From NCBI RefSeq assembly GCF_030272615.1, contig NC_081407.1, forward strand, positions 141,984,897 through 142,048,896: a DNA stretch of 64,000 bases. The letters run 5' to 3'. Origin of the DNA: Cryptomeria japonica (Eukaryota; Streptophyta; Pinopsida; Cupressales; Cupressaceae). The notes under the pieces are model-generated. The model saw nothing but the letters and a program-made list of their open reading frames with translations. It searched no databases and was not told the origin of the DNA. Shown in pieces: positions 24,000-35,136 of the stretch; within the stretch, counting starts at the first letter, position 1, and each line of letters begins with the position of its first letter. The position numbers and the translations under genes were made by a program.

Positions 24000-25400
24000 C
24001 TTTAGGACTGCAAATTTTTTGGCTAAGTCATGTCGAGCTTCAATTCATGTCGTGGGTTTATCCTTTGGTTTTATGGAAGTATCTTTTCATGATTTCTGGT
24101 CATGTTCATGGCGATTAGGGTTTTGTATTTGTTTTTTTGTCTTAGTTGGCTAGTAAACTGAAGTTGTCACGCATTGAAAATCTGAGTTGTCCTCTCTTTA
24201 TTTGTCCATGTCAATGTCAAGGGTGGTCAAACGGTTGGTCAGCCAATGAGAGATGTTTAATGTTTCATCTCTAACTCCCAAATAAATTTAATGTTTAACA
24301 ATTTAAGTGGTGAGTTAGCCATTGTTGGTTTGGGTTTAAATTGCGAGGTCTCTAGCTTTTTGGGTGTTAGCATTTTATGTTAGCAAGCTAGTGATTGTTA
24401 ATGAAATTTCTTTGGTCGCAAGGTCTCAAGTTAGTCTGATGTCATGCACTATAGCCGTGAGAGTTAGCAAGTAAGTCATTAATGGACATGCTATGCCACT
24501 GCTCGCGCCTGTTTATGCAGGTAACATAAAGCATTGGAGAGTGAGCAACTATTGATTTTTATTGGTACTCGCTGGGTCGCTGCGGTTAAGAGATAAATAG
24601 TTTAATATTTTATGGTTATCGCTAGCTCACAGGTCCTTTGTCATCAAGTTAGTTTAAGTCGCGAGCTTGCGAGTACTGGGAGATTTTAGTTGTCGCTACC
24701 TCACAAGATGTTTTGCACTTGACCATTTTATGTTGTGAGGTTGTGACTAGGTGTGATTTTATGTTATCGTAAGGTCGCGAGGTGTTCGTGGTTAAGTCAT
24801 TTTAATTTGCGATCATGCGATGTGGTTGGTATCGTAGCTTAGTTGGTTTGGTCTCTTGCTTGCAGGTTTTGAAATTATTTAGCATTTTATGTTGCAATCT
24901 GGCGACAGGTAAGTTTTGGTCTGATTTTGTGATCATCGCATGCTCGTGGGTTTGTAAGTCTTAAGTCAAAAAGTGTTGTGAGCATGCGATGGTGGTTAAG
25001 TGTCTTGTTATCGTGGGCTCGCAAGGGTTTAAGTCAAGTTAAGTTATGTTTTGTGAGCTTGCGATGAAATAAGTTGTTTTGTTATATTTGCAGTGGTCGC
25101 CAACTCGCAGGTAAAGAAAGAATATTACAAATGCTATTGCGAGGTTGCGACTGAAGGGCTTGATGAAGATCAATGTCTGTTGCTCACTCATGAGATTATT
25201 TGAGGATTTGTAAAAGGGGTTGTGAGCTTGCGATTAAGAGGATTTGGTAGCATTGTCGCTAACTCGTCAGTTACTTTCCAAATTGTTATAACCGATTGCA
25301 AGTGTGTGATTAAAGATGGGGAATGACTTGTTTGCTAGCTCGCGAAGGAGATTGAAGGAAGTGCAGTTCATCATGCGAGATTGCAAGTTGTTGCCACGTG
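24000..25400. repeat. GCGAG/CTCGC motif-rich block upstream of the unknown ORF
   Basis: Over about 1.4 kb, variants of TCGCTAGCTCGC, GTCGCGAGCTTGCGAG and GTTATCG recur irregularly, more than a dozen times and in both orientations, in an otherwise AT-rich background with recurring AAGT/TTAAGTCA linkers. A similar block lies at 32,085-32,500. The layout resembles subterminal repeats of DNA transposons, but no matching ends were found. Confidence 0.6.
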
Positions 25401-25787
25401 ACTGAGTGACACTCTGAAAATTAATTGAGATAGAAAAGAGAAAAAAGGGTGCTAAGCAATCAGGGATTGACATGTGGACTTGTTTGCTGGGTTTTGTAAA
25501 AGTTTTGAATGACAATTAAATAGAAGCACATGAATTCAAATTTTGCTCCTGTACTTCAGCTTGGAATTAATGCCATAGTATCTAGTTCATGCAAGTGTGT
25601 CAATTAATGAGAGAAGTGACAACGCCCAAATACCATAAATTGCATGATCGAGCTGAGATTTTGTATAATTGCATTCTATCTTAGAGGTAATCCAGTGAAT
25701 TGAGCTCTATGACAATGTTAGAGAATTCAAAGTGTTGGGTGTGGGAAAATTTCAGAAAATTGGTTAAGGTTTTCTCCTGTAGCTAAA

Positions 25788-28700
25788 ATGAGCAAGACGA
25801 TGACAAGTGGAGGTTCTAAGCCCAAGGCCATTGAGGAAAAGAAGGATAATAAATACAAAGAATAATTTATATATTTTCTACTAGGGACTTCCATTGCTTT
25901 GAATACAAATGAAATGGCATGGAAATATTTATGGAGCTAATACAGAAACTCGACCATGCTTTATATGTCTGGTACTACTTTGTTTCATTATTTATGGAAT
26001 AATAGGGTTAAGGGTGTGCCAATGTCAAACCCTTGGGATTTAAATATTGCAAATTTATTGTACTAGATGTGTATGTTGATGTGGATTTGATAAAAGAGCT
26101 GGCCAAATGCTATTGCCCTGTATCTAGGGTAATTAGAAGAAAGAACCAGTCTGCCCTAGTTTCAATTAACAGAGCTAGCTTCATTGAAGCTTTCAAGATT
26201 ACTAGTGCTGTATGTACATATATAGATTTGGAGCGGATTGCAGAGGATTATGGAAAATACAAAGGTGTTATCAAGAAGCATGCAATGCCCAGATACATGC
26301 CTAGGGTGGATGGGAAACCAATTAGAATTCCAAATAGTATCGAGCCACCATTTGACATCACACCTTTCCACCATTATATGCATTGCATAATCTATGGATT
26401 ATGCAGAGTGTTGGGTTTTGATGGAGATTCAATAGTGTCACCTGAATTACTGATGATGGCTATGGACATTCAACACCCATATTTTAACAAATATTATGAT
26501 TATGTGGGCTATGTGGTTGAACACATTCATAATGCTCTAGTTGAAAATCAGAGTGGTGCACCCAACCCTACATTTAAGCATTATTCATTGTTGATGCATT
26601 TAATCTTGTTCTATAATGTTTTCATGAATAAATAATTGGAGTTGTTCAAAGAAGAATTTGGTGTCTTAATGCCAATACAAAGATGGACCCAGGTTTGGGA
26701 TAGTAGTTCTCCCCATTCTTCTTTCCTTTACTTTGAAAATTGGATTGTTTTGCCAATTATGGAAATGCTAGGAATAAATAGGGAAATATTGTCAATTAAT
26801 GTTAGGAGAGTTTTGAGACCTTACCAATATGTTCCAAATTGGTCTATTTCACATAACTAGGGGGTCTTTTTCTTTTTTGATAACTTTACTATGATCAGAG
26901 TCTATGGGTGTCCTCATCCTCCCCATATTTAACCAAAATTTGTTCCAATTAGGATTGCTTTTATGGAGTTTATTTGGCAATTGACCCTAGTTGAAAAAGA
27001 ATACCTTGATAAACACAGGAAGGGTTCTTTACTTCCTAGGCTTTGGGTTGTGTCTGATTTTACCATTGGTAGGAACTCCTTTGATGAAGTAAACAATTTC
27101 CTTAAGCAGTATAGGTTGGTTAATGCCCTGTCTAGATTCTGTGATCCTGAACAAATTATTAAACATGCATTGCCAAAAATGACACCTTGGGCCACAATAA
27201 AGGACCATGAACCATTGGAAGATGAAGATGTGGTTAGAAATTTGCTGAGAAAAGAGGAAGTACAAGAAAGGAGAAGAAAATGGAAAAATTTGATGAGAGT
27301 TGAAGCAAAATTGAAGGATGTTGACCCTAGTTTCTTAGGTTTTTGCCTTGATAACCCATACCTGGAGAGGATTAACAGAATGCCGAGTTTATATGAAACT
27401 CCGATGGAACAAATGCCTCAAATTCTAGAAGTGGCTGCTCAATAAAGAGGCCACTTATTGTGTCTGCTGATGATGTAGAGAGTGGGGATGAAGTTCAATC
27501 TTCCCGAGTGCCACTTGCAAAGAAACAAAAAACCAAAGAGGTGGGTGCAATTGTGAGGAGAGACCCTATTAGAGCAATTGTTATAGAACAAGGAGACTAC
27601 TTTCATCAAATAAGGACACATCTCAGAGAAGCAGGGCAAAATGAAGAACATGGAGAAACAAACGAAGCCCTTGCTCAAGGCTTTGATGAGCATGTGATGT
27701 TGTCAAATGAGTTCATGAAAGATGATGACTTTATTAAGTCAGATGAATTTAAAAGTTTTCTGAGAAGGTTGAAACAAAATCAATTAAGACAAAATTTGAT
27801 CATAGAGGAAGGAAATGTAGAAACGAACGAGAAGATTGTCAAGGCACTGCAGGAATATTATCCCGACAAGGAGCAAATAACTATGGATTAGGCAAGACAA
27901 TTGATTAAGATTACTGGTATGATTGTGATGCCTGACTAGGATATCCAGTCTATTTTTATTATTGATCAGATTAGGAAGCAAGAGGACCCATTGTTTAAAA
28001 CTGAATTTGAAATTGGAGATGTAATAAGAGGATCAAGATTTAATCCTAAGTCAAAGACACTTGTTGCTTGGTCTTTGGCCCCTTCCACTCAAAATCCCCA
28101 CCTTCTAAATATCCAAGTAGAAAAGAAAGCTGACAGGATGATCTGGAATTTGCAGAACACAAGTGACATAGAGATTGCCTCATTTTTTACTCAAGTTTCT
28201 TTCATAAATTTATCAAAAACAAAGGATTTGTCAAGAAGATACACAGAAACATATAACCAATTGATTGCATTAGCTAAAAAATATGAAGAGACACTGATGA
28301 AGAAGGCTGCTCTGGAGGAAGACTTAGTGGAGTTGAAAGAAAAAATTGCAAATGAGGCCCCTCCAATATAGATTACAGAACAAGTACAAGAAATACCAGC
28401 TGATGTGACAACAAAAATGGAGGAATACATAGAGAAAATTGAAAAGCTTGAAAAGGAACAAAATGACAAAACTATCTTTGTTGTGTCATAAATTCTGAAA
28501 CACATGATTAATGTATTGAAAGGAAAGTTGATGGCAGTGCATGATTTGCACATTTTTTTGAAAGAGGCAAGTAATAAATCCTCTGAGCCTGTCGCTTTTC
28601 TTGGACCTTTGTTCAATGTTTGGTCAAGAAGAAGTAGATTAATGGATAAGCTGGATACTGCAATGCTGTATAGTGACGAGTTCCCTCCCAAGATCAGTGA

Positions 28701-29161
28701 CACTAAAGACATGGTGGAGGTAATCAATGCAACATGCATTTTTCACAGGGAAGGATGTGCTTATAAATGAAAAATTACAAACATTTGGGGAAGGTTACAG
28801 TACATTGGTGCCTTCAATTTATGGTAGTAATGGAGAATTGAAATCTGTTTATGATTGGACTAGCTAATTTGATTTGATTTTGGAGGGAGAAGAAATAATC
28901 AATCATATAGATGATCAAGTTGATGTTGATTTCCTTAATGGTATGCTTGATTCATTGTTCAAGGTTGAGATTGACCATACAAAGTTTATTGTTGAGGCCA
29001 GGGCAATTATAGATGCTAGATGGACAGAGTCAGTTGCAAAGTTGGAAGAGGTAAAGGCATTCAATTGGCCAATAGACAAAGAGGTGGACAGGTGGCAAGC
29101 CATGCTAAAGCAAAAGAAGACATGTCAGGTTACTAGTGCTACCCAAGATTCCTCAAAGTAA
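25788..29161 (+). pseudogene. Unknown multi-part ORF, pol-less, within the hAT-containing block
   Basis: The first ATG in frame is 25,788 (MSKTMTSGGSKPKAIEEK); stops occur near 25,863 and 25,938, and a frame change occurs near 26,020. Readable blocks are 26,018-27,445 (stops near 26,633, 26,858 and 26,930), 27,460-28,770 (stops near 27,889, 27,937, 28,369 and 28,488), and a last block to 29,161 after another frame change. Total length would be about 1,100 residues. The N-terminal half looks globular (motifs MPRYMPRVDGKP, HYMHCIIYGLCRVLG, SLLMHLILFYN). A basic segment (LAKKQKTKE) follows, then coiled-coil-like helices (KKYEETLMKKAALEEDLVE). I recognise no enzyme motif. The layout (globular N-part, basic linker, helical C-part) parallels ORF2 of the element at 6,963-14,911, without obvious residue identity. 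Confidence 0.65.
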
Positions 29162-30294
29162 TCCTAAGCTTGTTGCATCCTCATCTTATAAAAGGATTCC
29201 AAGATTAATTTGAGAGGGATGACCACTTTTTTTTTTTATCGGTAGAGAGGGATGGCCAGTTTGCCACTTTTATTGATGTTGAAAACTTTGATGCAATTAT
29301 AATAGTTCAACTGTTCAAGAATTTGATAAGTGCATAGCTGAATCACATTTTGAATTTAATTTCTGATATCATTATGAATATAATATCAATATCATTTATA
29401 GTTTGAGATCTTCACATAATTGTCTTTGTGTTGAATTTATGTTTTCACTGTGAATTGAATGGTCAAGGGTTTTTCAATTTACGTACCTGCAAGGCAGATT
29501 ATGGAATTGTTCTAGGATTTCTTTCAAGGAAAGAATTAAAGTTCTTGGGGTAGTTTTAGTGAAATCATTTTTTTAAATACAAATATGATGATTATATCAT
29601 TTGTATGAATATGGGTTTTGTATGTAATAGCATATTCATTCCTATTTATTTGCAAATGAATCTTATTGAAGTTTATTATCAGGTTGTCTTTGAATTGTAA
29701 GCGACTCTATGGCCTAGGATATGACACTGGTCTATTGTCTTGATGTTATCTTGATGAAGTGACCTTCCAATTATAATAGATGATTCATTGTGGGTGTATA
29801 TGTTTTCTTGTTTGCCTTTGACTATGAAAGTGTGATTTTTTTGAGATTTGATTTAATGATTGCATTCTTTTTATATTAGATTTGATTAGATTTTGGATCT
29901 ACCCTCATTTGTGTTTCATTATTACATCTTGTTTAGGGTTTGAGTTTTCATTGTGTTGGATATATTTGATCTCACCTACCCAACCTTAGACTATGTTCTT
30001 ACTTCTTTGTCTATAACATCTATCATGGAATTGGATCCTCAAAAGACATTCCCTTTAATTGAGTTGCATGCATGTTTTACTAACTATGTTGTATTCCTAT
30101 CTATTGTGGTGTTTGATCCTTTCATTCTTAATACTCTTATGATTTTATATGCTATGGATGTTAATGTAATATATATGGAGGTGTTCTATCATGTACATGT
30201 TTTCCCTCCTCCACAAAGTTGGCATTTCCTCATACCTATAATCAACATGTATCTCGACCTTTGTATCCTTGCCATTATATGTGTATATATGAAT

Positions 30295-30335
<41 letters not shown>

Positions 30336-32084
30336 CTCTGTGAACATTCAATATTTCCTGTATCTTATCCATCGGTATGTTCGACAAGTTTTCTGGTACC
30401 TCAAAATCCTCTTCCCTTAAGTAATCCGCCCACCAATTACAATGAGGTGCATCCTTAATATGATTCTAGACTAACAGAAATTTCACATTCCTGGGCATAA
30501 TAGGAAGGATTAAATAAAAAATTACATACATCATAACAATGCAACAAATGAAAAAACTCTTGATTCTGTTCATTTGAAAGATGATAGAATTATACACCGA
30601 AGAGAAATAGATCAGAATTTAATTTCTATCGAATAAAATTACTACTTCTGTCACAAAATAAATTTACATATAACTCCTTCAAGAACCTGCACAAAGCTTG
30701 ACACTAAATGCTTTTCATTTTGTCTATAAATGACTGTACAACTTGCTCCCTTTACCTAGACTCACTACTGGAACCAAAAAAGGAACCCCAAACGCACCAA
30801 AATTTTGGAACCCTCAAGAGACCCCCCCAAAAGGAACCCTTCTAATGGCCTTGATTTCCCTTTTTATAGAAGAAAAGGGAGCAACAAGCTTCATGCCAAG
30901 AGACACATGTCAACAAAACATTTACTCTCAGCAAATAGGCCTAAAAGGCCATATGCAATTCTATTACAAAAATATTCTTTATCCATTCGCTTGCTGTGAA
31001 TCAAAATTTTCAACTGAAAATTGGTAGAAGCAAAACTGCTTGAGCCATGCCATTATCACCTTGATGCCTTCAAATGGAGTGTGATATGTTATGTTATGTG
31101 CAACAGATTGTTTCCATTCTCAGAAGGGATACTGGGACTTGGCAAGAAGTAAAGTCGCCCCTAAAATGGAGGAGGAGCTTCAGCCTTCATACCCAGGAAC
31201 AGAGAAAATGGAAAGAGGAGCTCGAGCCTTCATGCCTAGGATCAGAGAAAGTGGAAAGAGGAGATTTAGGGTAAACATAATATGCTGGAGAGGGATCACA
31301 ACTTCCATGTTGTCACAAAGATGACTGGCTGCTACTCCCCACCTAAACAAATCCTTCTTTCATTCCTCTATGGGCTCCTTCTTCAAACCCCCTGCCATCC
31401 TGTGGCAGAGTAGAAGCAGAGGATGTGCGATGCGTGGCCTTTCTTGATAAGAAGAGGCTTTCATGCTCCTTTTGGAAATCCTTCTCACTTTCACAACCCC
31501 TCTGACAATAAACAAACTCATACAGGAGAAAAAAAAAAACACCCATCCGGTATCACATAGCACACAACAACTCCATGCACAATCCTGCTCAAACATCATC
31601 TTCCTTTCTGAGGAAAAAACCACTCTCAAAATTTGAAAAAGGTTTCTTTTCTCTTCTACCAATTAGGTCACCACTCCATTGTATTTATAACTTTTTAACA
31701 CTTCATCTGGTGATGCTCATTCATGTGAAAATTCATCATTTTGGTGCTTTTCAACGTGACTCTAGACTCTAGAAGTCATGCCTATCAAATCCACTGCATC
31801 CTGCTAAGGCTCATCTTATGTGAATGATTTTGTTCTGATTTTATTCCTCCTTGATTGTACAAATTTTGCTTCAAAATCCCTGATAACAAGCAACCTCCGA
31901 TTTCTCAGAGAAATCCGTGATCTCCCATCTCTAACTCGAAAGATATCCAATCCTTTTATGCCTCTGAAACTGTCGTCCTCGCTTGTCTAATCAACCTCGA
32001 CTCAAGAGAAAACTTCAAACTAGTCCCTCAGGAATGAGTCGACATCCAAGCCTTAAAAATTCCTCGTACATATTAGCTTGCCAC
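29162..32084. other. Non-coding stretch with no supported gene
   Basis: The beginning (29,162-29,960) looks like 3' flank of the preceding ORF. The open frames at 29,953-30,458 include translated TA repeat and are not convincing. Around 30,700-31,800 the base composition is less AT-rich; on the minus strand a TATA-like CTTCTATAAAAAGGG lies near 30,880, suggesting promoter or LTR-like sequence of unknown origin. No domain was recognised on either strand. Confidence 0.5.
30300..30332. repeat. (TA)n microsatellite
   Basis: An uninterrupted TA run of about 33 bases. Open frames crossing it on both strands are artefacts of the repeat. Confidence 0.95.
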
Positions 32085-32500
32085 CACAGTTGTCGCTAGC
32101 TCTCATGTTTGTTTAATGTTAGCATTTTTAGGTCGCGAGCTAGTGACTAGACAGTTTGTGGTTAAGTTTTATGGTTATCGCCAGCTCGCGAAGTTAAATC
32201 TCTGAAGACTTATCAAGCCGCGAGCTTGCGAGTGAAGTGCTAGCGGTTAAGAAAAACAATTTTATGTTGGCGAGTACGTGACAAGGGTTAAAGTTACCAC
32301 TATCTTCAAGTCATTGTAGTGACAAGGACTTAACATTTTGTGGTCGATAATTGGCGAGTGGTGGTTCAGTTGCCCTCAGTCGCTAGATCTCGAGGTTATG
32401 AAGGCTTAGCATTTTCAGCTTGCAAGCTAGAGATAGAGTCGTAAGGGCTTGTCGCTAGGTCGTGAGATTTTCTAATGGGGCAGTCTTTCAGGCAAAAGGT
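32085..32500. repeat. Second GCGAG/CTCGC motif-rich block
   Basis: Variants of TCGCTAGCTC, GGTCGCGAGCTAGTGAC, CGCCAGCTCGCGAAG and GCCGCGAGCTTGCGAG are spaced irregularly, with GGTTAAG linkers like those at 24,000-25,400. The two blocks bracket the unknown ORF and probably belong to the same element. Confidence 0.6.
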
Positions 32501-32549
32501 TGACGACTGTGTGCCACGTGTTTTAATGACTTGACGGGGATTGTTGAGG

Positions 32550-32855
32550 TGCCAATATGTTTTTTTTACGTTTTGGGAAAAGGTTGAAATCGCCAATTTT
32601 TTTTTTTATGGTTTGAAAATAGCTTGAAATCGCCAATATTTTTTTTTTATGGTTTGAAAATACGTTGAAATCGCCAATATTTTTTTTTATGGTTTGAAAA
32701 TAGGTTGAAATCACCAATATTTTTTTTTAATGGTTTGAAAATAGGTTGAAATCTCCAATGCAAATTTTTTTTTGGTTTTAAAAACATTACAATTCGCCCA
32801 TGCAATTTTTTTTTTGGTTTTAAAAATATTACAATTCGCTAGGATTTTTCACAAA
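32550..32855. repeat. Tandem repeat of about 50 bp with AAATCGCCAAT
   Basis: At least five consecutive units share GGTTTGAAAATA(G/C)(G/C)TTGAAATCGCC-type sequence followed by a T run and ATGG. The last two units drift to TTTTGGTTTTAAAAA and ACAATTCGCC. The array merges into the terminal TTCGCY-rich zone of the 20,028-32,979 block. Confidence 0.85.
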
Positions 32856-32983
32856 CTTTGAGCAATCACGAATGATTCGCCATGGATATTATTATTTTTT
32901 CTCCGTAAACCGCAAAATTTCGCTAGTAAAATTAAAATTTTCCTCAACAATTATACACCTTTCGCTAGGTTTTTACACCTTGT

Positions 32984-33839
32984 TTGAGGGAGGGGGGGTG
33001 GGGGTTTCTTAAATTTTTCCCTGACTCCCAATCATCATCCAAGAGTTCCTCTTTAGTAACGTCTTTAGCAGGAGATGGTGTGTTTGTTTGAATTTGAGAG
33101 AAGATTGTAGGAACTAGAAAAGTATATTGTGCTTTAGTTTGTATGTTCTTGTCGGCTTCCAAAGTAAATACTTTGTTATTATATGTGTAAGGCACTGTAT
33201 GATAATTAGGTTGATGATCACTCCACCCTTAACAATTATTGGTTTTTGCTGAGGTTGAGAGACATCTTGAGGAAGATGGACAACAACCTTAGGCTTCTCA
33301 GCAACATGAATACCATTGATTTGATCTTGGTTGGGTTCTTCATTTTTGGGAGAGAGAGCATTGGAAACATTATAATGATGGGAAATAGTATCATCCTCTT
33401 GCTCTAAGGTATCTTTATGATTAAGACAAACTTTAGGAAAGGGACAATAATATATCATTAATGCTCGATCTCTAGGGGGAAGGTCATTGAAATGAAAAGA
33501 AGGTATGGTATCACTAGGAAATGTAGCTACGATATCATCCCCTTCCACCAAATAATCCTTATGGGGGAGGTACATTTTAGGAGAAGGATGGACATTATTT
33601 TTCAAAGATTCATCTTTAGGAGGGAGATCTTTGAAAGAAGTGTTCATATTCTCTTCTTGCACCAATGTGCCCTCATTGGTGGGACCAATTCTAGGAGAAA
33701 GTAATTCATAGCTATGAATGAAAGGGAGAACTATTTTATCATCATATGCATAAAAGGGAACATCATGAACATCTTGGATGTAACTTGAAATTGAACTAGA
33801 GAAAAATATGATAAGAAATCCATATGCACATATGATCAA
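32984..33839 (-). pseudogene. Gag-region ORF of the layer-1 element
   Basis: On the minus strand a mostly open frame from 33,839 encodes acidic, Pro-rich sequence with an internal repeated theme: LPPKDESLKNNVHPSP / LPPRDRALMIYYCPFP, each followed by HKD and a Glu/Asp pair. After a frame change near 33,210 it continues (TYNNKVFTLEADKNIQ, then DVTKEELLDDDWESG) until the inserted block. Its position just downstream of the LTR and candidate PBS argues that it is the element's own gag-region protein. I recognise no catalytic motif; it could also be a lineage-specific protein. Confidence 0.55.
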
Positions 33840-33960
33840 ACAAGAAACTCATGCCATATGAAAGATGTAAGAAAAGTAATTTTCAGTCAATATATGCAAT
33901 GAAATTATAAAAAAATAGACCCCAAAACACCAAATCAGAAATATGCAAAATGTAAGAAAC

Positions 33961-33973
33961 GTCGGGTTCACCA
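33961..33973 (-). promoter_or_regulatory. Candidate primer binding site of the layer-1 element
   Basis: Minus strand TGGTGAACCCGAC lies about 12 bases after the LTR end, preceded by TTACATTT. The distance and TGG start fit a PBS; I cannot name the tRNA from memory. Confidence 0.45.
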
Positions 33974-33984
33974 AAATGTAAGGT

Positions 33985-35136
33985 TGTGAAATAGGGTTCA
34001 CTAGTTTTTGCATGCAAACTAAGAATGTTAGGCCTATTCCACTCTTACACTGTAAGGAAGATGATCCACTTGGCTCAAGATCCTTGTACACAAGGTGAAT
34101 TCGATGATCCTTTGTTGTGAGTTGAAAGTGACTATGCAAATTGTGGGAAGAGTGAGGAGGTGACCTTTACTGAACGTACTAGATTGTGCTAGACTAAGAA
34201 CCTAATTTTGGGAAAGGAGACAATAAGGCAAACTATAATGGACGTATAGTCCAAATTTGAGGCAAAAGTGCAAGGACTCAATCCCCCAGCTTGGCCTATT
34301 CCTGAGACTTACTCGCCCAACATGGCCCACTCCCCGTCAATTTTGGCTCTGATGAATTGCAAACTATAGATATATACCTTATTAGTATGTACCTATTTTT
34401 GTAGCTTCACCACCTATTCCTACACACAAAAAAGAGAGAAAATTATTGGGGAGAAAGGGGTTTTCCTAAGTCAAACACCATTTTTGGAATTAACCTTGAA
34501 ATATAATTAAAATGAACTTGAAAGGAAAGTGTGCCATTAGGTAGTAGAGGCTCAATTTGAAAATGGAATTTTCTTATACCTTGATGATGAAAATGCTTCT
34601 TTGAAGATGATCATGAATGTTGATGCAATAACATGACTCCACACAAAAGACCTAAAAGGAAATCATAAAAGACATGCTTGCATAAAGGTTGTTGAAGGTT
34701 GCCACAATGGATGCTTGAATGCTTGAATGATGAATGCTTGAAGACTTGAATGTTCACTTGAAATCACGATCTCTCTATGACTTAATGATTGATCTTCAAA
34801 ATGAGGGAGGATACCTTGCTTATATACCTTTCCAAAGCAAATTGGGCTGCAAAACAAGAAGCAGGCTGACATGGGAAAAGATTTCCCACTAAATCCACTT
34901 AAGCATTGTGTGGATCAAATTTAGGATTAGATTATGGGGAGCAAGGTGCCCTAGGCACCTTTCTCCCTCCAACATGGTCCTAAATTGGGACTCGAGGTCC
35001 TAAATGAGGAGGAGATTCTAGAATGATATGCTAAATTGGGTTGTAATAAACAAAACTGGATGCGAGAGGCTGTACATGCTAAAATAGGGTCTAGTTGAGC
35101 AAGAAATTGCATAGGGATGCAATTTACGATGCTATA
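33985..35136 (-). repeat. 5' LTR of the layer-1 element
   Basis: This copy of about 1,152 bp matches 2,139-3,246. On the minus strand it ends CCCTATTTCACA (CA end kept), while its start reads TATAGCATCG, with TG mutated to TA. A minus-strand TATA-like sequence lies near 34,815-34,830. The adjacent plus-strand flank is gypsy RT. Confidence 0.7.

Larger units (their letters stand above)
20028..32979 (+). mobile_element. Candidate large hAT-type transposon or hAT plus nested element
   Basis: The block interrupts the minus-strand layer-1 element. The left end reads GGTGTGAAATCTAATG; the right end, read on the minus strand, reads GGTGTAAAAACCTAGCG, a possible degenerate inverted repeat. Both terminal regions are rich in TTCGCC/TTCGCT motifs (20,230-20,600 and 32,790-32,965). 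Inside are a hAT-like transposase (20,791-23,417) and a second unknown ORF (25,788-29,161), both plus strand. I could not find a matching 8-bp target duplication (left AAAAAGAA, right TTGTTTGA), so the boundaries, and whether this is one element or two, remain uncertain. Confidence 0.4.
2139..35136 (-). mobile_element. Layer-1 LTR element, apparently lacking pol, heavily interrupted
   Basis: Two related sequences of about 1.1 kb in the same orientation lie at 2,139-3,246 and 33,985-35,136, both reading TG(T)GAAATAGGG at the left and GATGCTA(C/T)A at the right. The sequences flanking them outside are two parts of one plus-strand gypsy element. On the minus strand the 33,985-35,136 copy is followed by a candidate primer binding site and a gag-like ORF (32,984-33,839). 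The other copy is preceded by a purine-rich stretch (GGGGGTTAAA, minus strand, 3,256-3,247). The only coding sequence I can assign is gag-like (32,984-33,839 and about 19,500-20,027); no RT or integrase of its own is visible, so it may be a non-autonomous large retrotransposon derivative. No convincing target duplication was found. Confidence 0.65.

Noticed and set aside
30145-30458. Open frames crossing the TA repeat near 30,300
   Set aside because: Simple-repeat artefacts with no domain on either strand.
24000-32500. The two GCGAG-rich blocks as LTRs of one retrotransposon
   Set aside because: They share motifs but not collinear sequence, have no TG/CA ends, and no PBS follows the left block.
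33114-33839. 241-codon minus-strand ORF as a host gene
   Set aside because: It lies directly inside an LTR element after the LTR and candidate PBS, and is frameshifted at its end; an element protein is more likely.
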